Source: Acidobacteriota bacterium
GTDB lineage: Bacteria; Actinomycetota; Acidimicrobiia; Spongiisociales; UBA5794
DNA: 45,609 bases
Direction: 5' to 3'
NCBI GenBank assembly: GCA_022566415.1
Contig: JADFIY010000002.1
Coordinates: forward strand, 1 to 45,609
Position 1 is the first letter of the stretch, and every line of letters starts with the position of its first letter. The notes under the pieces were generated by a model that was not told the DNA's origin, searched no databases, and worked only from the letters and a program-made list of their open reading frames with translations. Below, one piece after another: positions 22,937 through 30,123 of this stretch. A program made the translations under genes and the position numbers.

Positions 22937-25839
22937 AGATCAACGTCACCATCAACGGTGAGCCGATGACGCTCGACTGCGAGCCCCACGACTCGCTCCG
23001 CCGAGTGCTGCGTAGGGAGGGGTTCTTCAGCGTGCGGTTCGGCGCCGAAACCGGCGAGACCGGTGCGGCGGCAGTGCTCGTCGACGGGAAGCTGGTCTCG
23101 GCGGAGATTCTGCTCGCCGCCCAGGTCGACGGACACCGGATCGAGACGATCGAGGGCCTGGCCAAGCCGGGGAGCATCCATCCCATCCAAACCGCATTCA
23201 TCGAGAGCGGGGCCATGCAATCGGGGTACTCGACGCCGGCGCAGATCCTGGCCGCCAAGGAACTGCTCGACGTCGAAGCCAGCCCAACCGAGGCCGAGGT
23301 GCGCGACGCTCTGACCGGGGTCCTCGACCGGGAGACCGGCTACATCCGGCCGGTCCACGCCATCCTCCGAGCCGCCGCAGCCATGCGCGGCGAAGAGGTC
23401 GAAGACGTCGCGATCGAGCGCGTGGCGCCGCTCACCCAACCGCTTTTCGCCCACGAGGGGGCGGCGGATCTTGACGGTCTTCCCGTGCTCTCCCCACGCA
23501 TCGTACCCAGCCCCGAGGTCCCACAGACCAGCGTCGTCGGCCAACCGGAACCGAAGGTGGATGCCCTCAAGCTGGCCAAGGGGTACCCGGCCTTCGTCGA
23601 CGACATCGAGATTCGGGGCCTGCTCCACGCCAAGGTGCTGTACAGCCCACACGCCCATGCCCGGATCGTTGCCATCGACGACTCCAAGGCCCGTGAGCTC
23701 GACGGGGTGCGAGCCGTGCTCCATCACGAGAACGTCAAAAGGGTTCGGTACGCGTCCGGCGGGCAGAGCTACCCCAACCCGCTCCCTTACGACCAGGTGA
23801 GCTTCGACAACAAGGTCCGTTACGTCGGCGACCGGGTCGCCGCAGTCGCCGCCGATACCCCGGAGATCGCGCTGGCCGCCCTCGACCTCATCGACGTCAC
23901 CTACGAGGTGCTCCCTGCAGTGTTCGAGGAGAGTGACGCCATTGCCGAGGGTGCACCGGTGATCCACGACGAGCCAGACATGGAGGGCGCCCACGATGCC
24001 TCCAGAAACATCGTCCACCACATCGCCGCCGACAGCGGCGACGTCGATGCCGCCTTTTCCGAGGCCGATCGTGTGTTCGAGCAAACCCTGCGGGTGCACC
24101 AGGTACAACCCGCCCCGATCGAGCCGCACATCGCCATCTCGTGGTGGGACAGCGACGAGCGCCTGGTGATCAGAACCTCGACCCAGGTGCCGTTCCACAC
24201 TCGGCGGATGGTGGCCCCGCTCCTCGGCCTCGCCGTGAAGAAGATCCGCATCATCAAACCACGCATCGGTGGTGGCTTCGGGGTCAAGCAAGAGATGCTG
24301 ATCGAAGACATCGTCGGTCACCTGACGATGGCGACCGGTAAGCCGGTGCGACTCGAGTTGACCCGCCACGAGGAGTTCGTCTCCAGCAGGACCCGGCATC
24401 CCCAGACCGTGACCTACAAGACCGGGGTAACCAAGGACGGTCGGCTCGTCGCCCAGGAAATGCGCATCCTCGCCAACACCGGCGCCTATGGCACCCATGG
24501 GCTCACCGTGCAGATGGTCTCAGGGTTACGCGGCCTCAGTTCGTACAACTGCCCAAATAAGCGCTTCCGCTGCGATGTGGTCTACACCAACATCCCGGTG
24601 CCCGGTGCCTACCGCGGCTACGGAGCCCCGCAGGCGCTGTTCGCTCTCGAAGCGCACATGGAAGATATTGCCGCTGCCCTCGACATGGATGCTATCGAGT
24701 TCCGGCGCCTCAACTGGACCACGGTCGGCGACCCCATCGACATCGCCCCCCTCCTCAGCGAGGGCGGCGACGTCGACGAGGCAGTGGTGCCGGTGATCAC
24801 TTCCAGCGGCCTCGAGGAGTGCGTAGCACAAGGTCAGCGAGCCATAGGCTGGGACCGCAGGAGCGATCCGGAATGGCGCGCTCCCTCCGACCGGCCCCAT
24901 ATCAGGCGCGGCCTCGGATTCGCCATGTGTATGCACGGCACCGCCATCCCCGGCCTCGACATGGGAGCCGCCAGCATCAAGATCAATGATGACGGCTCGT
25001 TCAACCTGCTGGTCGGCGCCACCGACCTTGGGACGGGAGCGGACACCGTGCTCGGCCAGATCGCCGCCGAGGTACTGGGCGTTCCTCTCGACGACATCCT
25101 CGTCTACGCCGCGGACACCGACATGACGCCGTTCGACACCGGCGCCTATGCCTCAAGCACCACCTACATCTCAGGCATGGCGGTGAAGCACGCCTCCGAA
25201 GAGGCGCGGAGCCAGGTGGTCGACCGTGCCGCCCGCATCCTCGATACCACGGTCGGCGAGATCGACCTGCACGACGGAAACGCCTGGTCAACAGACGGGC
25301 GATCGGTGAGCATCGAAGAAATCGCGCTGTCCACACTGCACCAAGAGCAGCAGCACCAGATCATGGGTACGGCGTCGTACGTCTCCCCCGAGTCGCCTCC
25401 GCCATACGCAGCCCAATTCGCCGAGATCGAAGTGGACATCGACACCGGCCAGGTGACGGTCACCTCGCTGGTCATGGCCGTCGACTGCGGGGTGCCGATC
25501 AACCCGGTCACCGCCTCCGGCCAGGTCGAGGGTGGAATGATTCAGGCGCTCGGCTACGGCCATTGCGAAGAGATGGCGTACGACGAAGACGGCCGGATGG
25601 TCAACGCCAGGTTCGGCCCATACAAGATCTACCGTGCGGACGAGATGCCACGCATCGAAGCCATCCTGGTACAGACCATGGAAAAGAGTGGACCGTTCGG
25701 TGCCAAGGCCATCGCCGAGATCCCGAAGGACGGGGTTGCGCCGGCAATGAGGAACGCCATCGCCGACGCCACCGGCGCCAGAATCGACGCCATTCCCCTC
25801 ACGCCGGAACGGGTCTGGCGAGCGCTGCAATCGGTGTGA
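22933..25839 (+). CDS. xdhD: XdhD-type molybdenum hydroxylase with degenerate Fe-S domain
   Basis: 968 residues: an N-terminal ferredoxin-like domain (1-160) fused to a full molybdenum-binding domain (~190-968). The Fe-S domain keeps its fold motifs but lacks every ligand cysteine: Ala38, Thr43, Ala46, Ala57, Ser97, Ser100, Asp132 and Glu134 stand where cysteines should be. E. coli XdhD has the same kind of degenerate domain. The molybdenum part is intact: RIGGGFGVKQEML, GAYRGYGAPQALF, GTGADTVLGQIAAEV and catalytic Glu929 in GAKAIAEIPKDG. Acts with YgfM; in E. coli the third partner is the multi-cluster YgfK, missing here except for a remnant. Likely acts on a purine or urate derivative. Confidence 0.9.
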   Translation: MKINVTINGEPMTLDCEPHDSLRRVLRREGFFSVRFGAETGETGAAAVLVDGKLVSAEILLAAQVDGHRIETIEGLAKPGSIHPIQTAFIESGAMQSGYSTPAQILAAKELLDVEASPTEAEVRDALTGVLDRETGYIRPVHAILRAAAAMRGEEVEDVAIERVAPLTQPLFAHEGAADLDGLPVLSPRIVPSPEVPQTSVVGQPEPKVDALKLAKGYPAFVDDIEIRGLLHAKVLYSPHAHARIVAIDDSKARELDGVRAVLHHENVKRVRYASGGQSYPNPLPYDQVSFDNKVRYVGDRVAAVAADTPEIALAALDLIDVTYEVLPAVFEESDAIAEGAPVIHDEPDMEGAHDASRNIVHHIAADSGDVDAAFSEADRVFEQTLRVHQVQPAPIEPHIAISWWDSDERLVIRTSTQVPFHTRRMVAPLLGLAVKKIRIIKPRIGGGFGVKQEMLIEDIVGHLTMATGKPVRLELTRHEEFVSSRTRHPQTVTYKTGVTKDGRLVAQEMRILANTGAYGTHGLTVQMVSGLRGLSSYNCPNKRFRCDVVYTNIPVPGAYRGYGAPQALFALEAHMEDIAAALDMDAIEFRRLNWTTVGDPIDIAPLLSEGGDVDEAVVPVITSSGLEECVAQGQRAIGWDRRSDPEWRAPSDRPHIRRGLGFAMCMHGTAIPGLDMGAASIKINDDGSFNLLVGATDLGTGADTVLGQIAAEVLGVPLDDILVYAADTDMTPFDTGAYASSTTYISGMAVKHASEEARSQVVDRAARILDTTVGEIDLHDGNAWSTDGRSVSIEEIALSTLHQEQQHQIMGTASYVSPESPPPYAAQFAEIEVDIDTGQVTVTSLVMAVDCGVPINPVTASGQVEGGMIQALGYGHCEEMAYDEDGRMVNARFGPYKIYRADEMPRIEAILVQTMEKSGPFGAKAIAEIPKDGVAPAMRNAIADATGARIDAIPLTPERVWRALQSV

Positions 25840-25846
25840 CCAAGTC

Positions 25847-26644
25847 GTGACAGCAAATCAACCGCTGCTTGCCGAGATGTCGACGGCAATAGCCGAGCGA
25901 CGGCCGGTCGTGCTCGCCACCATCGTTGCCACCAGACGATCGGTGCCACGCCACTCCGGTACCAAGATGCTCATTTACTCCCAGCGTGAGCAGTCGGGGA
26001 CCATCGGCGGTGGCGAGCTGGAGTCGCGGGTGATCGAGGACGCACTCGAAGCGCTGCGCACCGGCAAGACTCGTCTGGAGACATACGCCCTTGTCGACCC
26101 CGATCGGGGGGACCCCGGCGTTTGCGGTGGAGAGCTGACCGTCTACCTGGAGCCGTACATGCCCCCACACACCATCTTTGTCATCGGCATCGGCCACGTT
26201 GGTGCGGCCGTCGTCGACCTCGCCCACTGGCTTGGCTATCGAACGATCGCGAGCGACGACCGAGCCGAACGGGTCAGCGAGGAGGCGCTGCCTGATGTCG
26301 ACGTGCGAATTGCCGGCTCCGTTGCCGCTGCCCTCGCCGCGGCGCCGGTCACCGAAGACACTTCGGTTGTGGTCGTCTCCAGGAGCGTCGACATCGACCT
26401 GGACGCCATCCCCCGGCTGCTGGAGACCCCGGCCCGCTACATCGGCGTCATGGGCAGCGAGCGGCGCTGGATCACCACCAAGCAACAGCTCGTCGAAAAC
26501 GGCCTCGCCGAGGCCGCTCTCGATCGAATCCACGTCCCGGTCGGCATCGAGCTCGGTGCCGAGACCGTTGAGGAGATCGCAGTATCGATCCTCTCTGAGA
26601 TCATCAAGGAGACCCGTTCGGCAATCATTCAAGAAGACGACTGA
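25847..26644 (+). CDS. XdhC/CoxI-family molybdenum hydroxylase maturation protein
   Basis: 265 residues. N-terminal XdhC domain (ATIVATRRSVPRHSGTKMLI, TIGGGELESRVIEDA, GVCGGELTVYLEP with the conserved cysteine) and C-terminal Rossmann domain (FVIGIGHVGAAVVDLAHWLG ... YIGVMGSERRW). XdhC proteins deliver and sulfurate the cofactor before insertion in xanthine dehydrogenases. GTG 25847 lies seven nt after xdhD, and the gene ends in TGATG shared with yqeB, so it is cotranscribed. It could serve either of the two molybdenum enzymes here. Confidence 0.88.
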   Translation: MTANQPLLAEMSTAIAERRPVVLATIVATRRSVPRHSGTKMLIYSQREQSGTIGGGELESRVIEDALEALRTGKTRLETYALVDPDRGDPGVCGGELTVYLEPYMPPHTIFVIGIGHVGAAVVDLAHWLGYRTIASDDRAERVSEEALPDVDVRIAGSVAAALAAAPVTEDTSVVVVSRSVDIDLDAIPRLLETPARYIGVMGSERRWITTKQQLVENGLAEAALDRIHVPVGIELGAETVEEIAVSILSEIIKETRSAIIQEDD

Positions 26645-27432
26645 TGCCGGAGAACCTGGTCGTCGTGCGTGGTGGCGGGGACATTGGGACGGGCACGGCG
26701 TGGCGGCTCAACCGAGCAGGGTTTCCCGTCGTTGTTCTCGAAATTCCGCGGCCGCTCACGGTGCGACGCACCGTCGCTTTTTCCACCGCGGTTACCGAGG
26801 GAACCATCGTGGTCGAAAATGTCGAGGCGGTGCTCGTCGACACACCAAACGACGCCATCGGGGCCACGGCAGACGCGGTTGCCGTGCTGGTGAGCGAAAC
26901 CATTCCGCAGTTCCCGACTGCGGTTTCCGTTGTCGTCGACGCTCGGCTCGCCAAGAAGCCTCTCGACACCACCCGGGGTATGGCGCCTCTGGTGATCGGC
27001 CTTGGTCCCGGCTTTGTCGCTGGTGACAACTGCGACGCCGTGGTTGAGACCAACCGGGGGCACCATCTCGGGCGTGTGATTTGGGAAGGTGCGGCGGAAG
27101 CGGATACCGGGGTTCCTGGCCGGGTAGGCGGTGAGTCCTCGGGCCGTGTGGTCCGGGCCACCGCCGACGGCAGCGTCGAGTGGGACGTCGAGATCGGAGA
27201 GCTGGTCACCGCGCAACAGACCCTCGGCCGGATCGGCGAAGGCAGAGTGCCTGCACCGATCGCCGGCGTGGTTCGGGGCCTGATCGCCCCCGGCCCGGTC
27301 AGAAATGGTCTCAAGATTGGCGATATCGATCCGAGGGCACACCTATTGACATGGTTCGAGATCTCGGACAAGTCTCTGTCCGTCGCCGGCGGAGTCCTCG
27401 AGGTGGTGATGACGTGGTTGCACCAGCGGTAG
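26644..27432 (+). CDS. yqeB: YqeB-type selenium-dependent molybdenum hydroxylase maturation protein
   Basis: 262 residues. Starts VVVRGGGDIGTGTAWRLNRAG, the characteristic Rossmann-like opening of the EF2563/YqeB family, with PLVIGLGPGFVAGDNCD in the middle and a biotinyl/lipoyl-like barrel near the C-terminus (GELVTAQQTLGRIGEG). The family co-occurs with SelD and labile-selenium molybdenum hydroxylases in published comparative genomics. One-base overlap with xdhC-like (TGATG), and overlapping yqeC. Its presence argues that the XdhD enzyme may carry selenium at its molybdenum site; no selD or selA is in this window. Confidence 0.87.
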   Translation: MPENLVVVRGGGDIGTGTAWRLNRAGFPVVVLEIPRPLTVRRTVAFSTAVTEGTIVVENVEAVLVDTPNDAIGATADAVAVLVSETIPQFPTAVSVVVDARLAKKPLDTTRGMAPLVIGLGPGFVAGDNCDAVVETNRGHHLGRVIWEGAAEADTGVPGRVGGESSGRVVRATADGSVEWDVEIGELVTAQQTLGRIGEGRVPAPIAGVVRGLIAPGPVRNGLKIGDIDPRAHLLTWFEISDKSLSVAGGVLEVVMTWLHQR

Positions 27433-28133
27433 GCGAATCGTTGACGGACCGACTCGGCCTGGGCGAGCGTGATTTGGTCTCATTCGTCGGAGCGGGTGGC
27501 AAAACCACGCTGATGCTCAAGCTCGGCCGTGAGCTGGCCGACGCCGGACACCGCGTGGTGATCACCACCACGACGAGGATGAGCACCGATGAGGTCGAGT
27601 CCCCTGTGGTCGACCCCGGCGGGGCGGTCGAAGCGAATCTCGAACGGGGAGGGGTGGTGTACGTCGTACACCGCGGGGCGGAGTCGAAGATGACCGGGCC
27701 GTCCCCGGCAGAGGTGAACGCAATGTTCTCGTCCACGTCGGCCGACTACATCCTGGTAGAAGCCGACGGAGCCAGGGGCCGGTCACTCAAGGCTCCTTCC
27801 CAGTTCGAGCCGGTCATACCATCGGCGTCGACCGTTGTCGTCGTCGTCACCGGGATCGATGCCATCGGACGTTCGATAGCCACCGCCTGCCACCGCCCGG
27901 AACGCGTGGCGGCCATCCTGGAGCGACCGCTCACCTACCACCTCGGTCCGAGAGACGTGGCGCGGGTACTTACGAGCGCTGCGGGTGGAATGAAGGAGGT
28001 TCCCCCAAACGCCAGGGTCGTCGTCGCCGTGACCAAGGTCGGATCGGACGACATCGAAGCTGCCAGAGACCTCACCACACAAGTCGTCGCCGACCCCGAC
28101 ATCGACCGCGTCGTGGTGATACCGCGGTCGTAG
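27414..28133 (+). CDS. yqeC: YqeC-type selenium-dependent hydroxylase accessory protein
   Basis: 239 residues. P-loop VSFVGAGGKTTLMLKLGREL near the N-terminus, then VVITTTTRMSTDE, YILVEADGARGRSLKAP and VVVVVTGIDAIGRSI, the blocks of YqeC. It is a nucleotide-binding accessory protein of the selenium/molybdenum hydroxylase group; the exact step is unknown. Chosen start is GTG 27414, overlapping yqeB by 19 nt; TTG near 27440 is an alternative. It ends four nt from the convergent DUF3052 gene. Confidence 0.85.
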   Translation: MVAPAVGESLTDRLGLGERDLVSFVGAGGKTTLMLKLGRELADAGHRVVITTTTRMSTDEVESPVVDPGGAVEANLERGGVVYVVHRGAESKMTGPSPAEVNAMFSSTSADYILVEADGARGRSLKAPSQFEPVIPSASTVVVVVTGIDAIGRSIATACHRPERVAAILERPLTYHLGPRDVARVLTSAAGGMKEVPPNARVVVAVTKVGSDDIEAARDLTTQVVADPDIDRVVVIPRS

Positions 28134-28137
28134 TTTC

Positions 28138-28566
28138 CTAGATCGGGGGTGACCAACCTTCGCGATCCTTCGTCCGCACCACGAACCTGAGACTGGACCA
28201 GGTGGCGTCGACCGCGGCCACCTTGTTGTCAACAAGGCCAGCGTCCAACCCCAGGGTTTGGACCACGCCGAAGTCGAGCTCGGTGTCGATACCGGTTGTC
28301 TGTTTTGGCCAGGCCACCCACAACCCCCCGTCGGATGGGAGCAACCCGATGGCTCGGGTGAAGCGCGATTCCAGCTCGGCAGCCGTGGTGGCGAAGACGA
28401 CCAGTACCGGACATGGCGCTCGCGGCGAGCGGACGAGCGCTGCGCCCGTCGGGAGCGGGTCGAGCAGCTCCGTAAACGACGGCGGCGACCCAAACGTCCC
28501 GACCCGATCGCCGGCCGTGATGCCGAGCTTGCGGCTGAGCGGGGTGCCAGAGTATCCGGCGATCAT
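28138..28566 (-). CDS. DUF3052 family protein
   Basis: 142 residues. MIAGYSGTPLSRKLGI at the start, then PCPVLVVFATTAAELESRF and DGGLWVAWPKQTTGI ... LVDNKVAAVDATWSSLRFVV, the full set of conserved stretches of DUF3052, a small actinobacterial family of unknown function. ATG 28566 has GGAGG twelve bases upstream, inside the preceding remnant. Its upstream neighbour on the same strand is the 40-codon ygfK-like remnant, 7 nt away, so it may be read from the ssnA promoter. Confidence 0.85.
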   Translation of the reverse strand: MIAGYSGTPLSRKLGITAGDRVGTFGSPPSFTELLDPLPTGAALVRSPRAPCPVLVVFATTAAELESRFTRAIGLLPSDGGLWVAWPKQTTGIDTELDFGVVQTLGLDAGLVDNKVAAVDATWSSLRFVVRTKDREGWSPPI

Positions 28567-28573
28567 GGGTGGC

Positions 28574-28696
28574 TCAAACCTCCGGGTCGGCGACGAACGT
28601 TCCTGCGGCGCCCAAGAGCTGGTCCTTCTGCTCCAGCTCATCAACCACCCAGTCGGTGAGCGCCTCCATCGAGATTTGGCGAAATCGGTCGCCCAT
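28574..28696 (-). pseudogene. ygfK: 40-codon remnant of ygfK (N-terminus only)
   Basis: ATG 28696 follows AGGAG at six bases and opens a 40-residue peptide starting MGDRFRQISMEALTDW and continuing VVDELEQKDQLLG. E. coli YgfK, from memory, begins MGDIMRPIPFEELL and then has a DEY...G stretch of equal spacing; other family members begin near-identically (M-S/G-D-R-F-x-P-I). YgfK is about 1,000 residues, with FAD and several 4Fe-4S sites. Here the frame stops after GAAGTFVADPEV and DUF3052 begins 7 nt on. It lies directly downstream of ssnA, where ygfK could be expected. I conclude that the gene was deleted but its translation start survives; a functional 40-residue peptide cannot be excluded. 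Confidence 0.65.
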
Positions 28697-28712
28697 GGCT
28701 GCTCCTAGCTCA

Positions 28713-29735
28713 TCACAGTCTGGCGTGCAGACGCTCGGCCTGCTCCGCTGCCCTGGCTCGCACCTCGGCGGCATCGACGCGGGTCGGTGCGCCGTCGGTG
28801 TAGACGATCTCGCCATCGACCTTGACCTCGAGGGGCCGGATCCCAGGGGTGAAGGCGATGTGCCAGGGGTCCATCGGGTCATAGGACCAGGTGACTTCGT
28901 CGGTGCGGGCCTCTGGCATGAGATCCCAGCCGGTCTCCAGCCACGACCATGCAGTGTCCGGGCCGCAGGTGACGTCGACCGAGCGTTGCATCACGTAGGC
29001 GAGCCGGAAGGACTCGACGACGTTACCGCCGATCCCGTCGGTGCCGAGGGCCACCGGGTTGGTGAACCGGGCAGGTTTGGCGTAGCCGACCTCATTGTTC
29101 AGGTTCGACATCGGGTTGTGGAGGATCGTGCCGCGAAGGCTGTGGTTGGTTGGGAGGTGGACGCAGTGGGCGAGCAGCCAGGCGTCGCTGGTCAACCCAT
29201 CGAGCCGGTCAGGGGCCTCGATGTCGCCGACCCCCTCGGCGACGTGGATGTGGGCCCCGACCCCGAGCTCGTCGGCGAGGGCCGCTGCGGATCTCAGGGA
29301 CTCGTCGCTACAAGTGAATGCAGCATGGATGCCGACCAGGCCGTTTCCTCCTGCCTTGATAAAGCGCTCGTTTTCCTCGAGGCCGCGCTTTGCCCCTTCC
29401 GCCCCGTTTCGGTCGGTGATGCCATAGGCACAGAGCACTCTCACCCCGACCTCGGCACAAGCCGCGGCGATGACGTCGAGGCTGCCCTCGATGGCGTTTG
29501 GGGACTCGTGGTGGTCGACGATCGCCGTTGTGCCCGACTCCAGGGCCTCGAGAGCCCCGAGCATGGCGGACCAGCGAATCATCTCGAGGTCGAGGGCGGC
29601 GTCGAGGCGCCACCAGATCTGCTCGAGGATCTCCTGGAAGTTGGTTGGGGTCTTCGGAGGCGGGGGCATACCCCGAGCCAGGGTCGAATACAGGTGGTGA
29701 TGGGCACAGACCAGGCCCGGCGTCTTCGCCGCCAT
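28713..29735 (-). CDS. ssnA: SsnA-like metal-dependent aminohydrolase, compact form
   Basis: 340 residues against about 440 in E. coli SsnA. Metal ligands are kept: VCAHHHLYSTLARGMP, IVDHHESPNAIEGSL, IHAAFTCSDE, HIHVAEGVGD, LAHCVHL and VALGTDGIGGN; QIWWRLDAALD and ENERF are SsnA wording. The N-terminal beta-sandwich strands (about 55 residues) are absent: ATG 29735, preceded by GGGAGG at five bases, starts right at the catalytic barrel. A segment near the C-terminus is also shorter, although EVKVDGEIVYTDG remains. Predicted to hydrolyse an amidine or ring bond in purine breakdown. First gene of the leftward group ssnA, ygfK remnant, DUF3052. Confidence 0.83.
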   Translation of the reverse strand: MAAKTPGLVCAHHHLYSTLARGMPPPPKTPTNFQEILEQIWWRLDAALDLEMIRWSAMLGALEALESGTTAIVDHHESPNAIEGSLDVIAAACAEVGVRVLCAYGITDRNGAEGAKRGLEENERFIKAGGNGLVGIHAAFTCSDESLRSAAALADELGVGAHIHVAEGVGDIEAPDRLDGLTSDAWLLAHCVHLPTNHSLRGTILHNPMSNLNNEVGYAKPARFTNPVALGTDGIGGNVVESFRLAYVMQRSVDVTCGPDTAWSWLETGWDLMPEARTDEVTWSYDPMDPWHIAFTPGIRPLEVKVDGEIVYTDGAPTRVDAAEVRARAAEQAERLHARL

Positions 29736-29808
29736 TCGAACCTCCCTCTTCGCCATGAGTTTCGCAGGTGCGACGTGTTTCGGGCGCCGGCGATATGTGC
29801 TTGCCCAG

Positions 29809-30117
29809 ATGCCCGGCATGAGTCATCCTGTCACCAAGACAATGGGTGTTCTACACATCGCGGTCGGCGGCGGAGCAGCAACTCTCGTGTTGCTGGCGAT
29901 GACTCGAGCCATCGGCGGGCCTATCGGGGCGGCGACGCTCTTGCTCGCCGTCGTCGTCGTCGCACTGACCATCGGTGTCGGCACCGCCGCCGGCGTCACC
30001 GTCTGGAAGGAGCGACGGGGAGGAGCGGTGTCGTGTAGCTCATGTCACCGACCGATGACGCAGATAGGCGACTACCGAGTATGCGCCAACTGTGATGGGA
30101 TCGTCGCCCGCCGCTGA
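29809..30117 (+). CDS. Small membrane protein with C-terminal zinc ribbon
   Basis: 102 residues from ATG 29809 (ATG 29818 is equally possible). Two hydrophobic helices (LHIAVGGGAATLVLLAM and IGAATLLLAVVVVALTIGVG) followed by WKERRGG and a zinc ribbon with paired cysteines CSSCHRP ... CANC. No family is recognised. Divergent from ssnA by 73 nt, and convergent with the cyclase gene whose stop is six nt away. No clear ribosome-binding site. Confidence 0.6.
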   Translation: MPGMSHPVTKTMGVLHIAVGGGAATLVLLAMTRAIGGPIGAATLLLAVVVVALTIGVGTAAGVTVWKERRGGAVSCSSCHRPMTQIGDYRVCANCDGIVARR

Positions 30118-30123
30118 TGCTCG

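Noticed and set aside
22627-24498. Long minus-strand frame of 623 codons opposite xdhD and ygfM
   Set aside because: It is the antisense shadow of two well-recognised genes; its translation shows no motif and is His/Asp/Val-rich as expected of antisense GC-rich codons.
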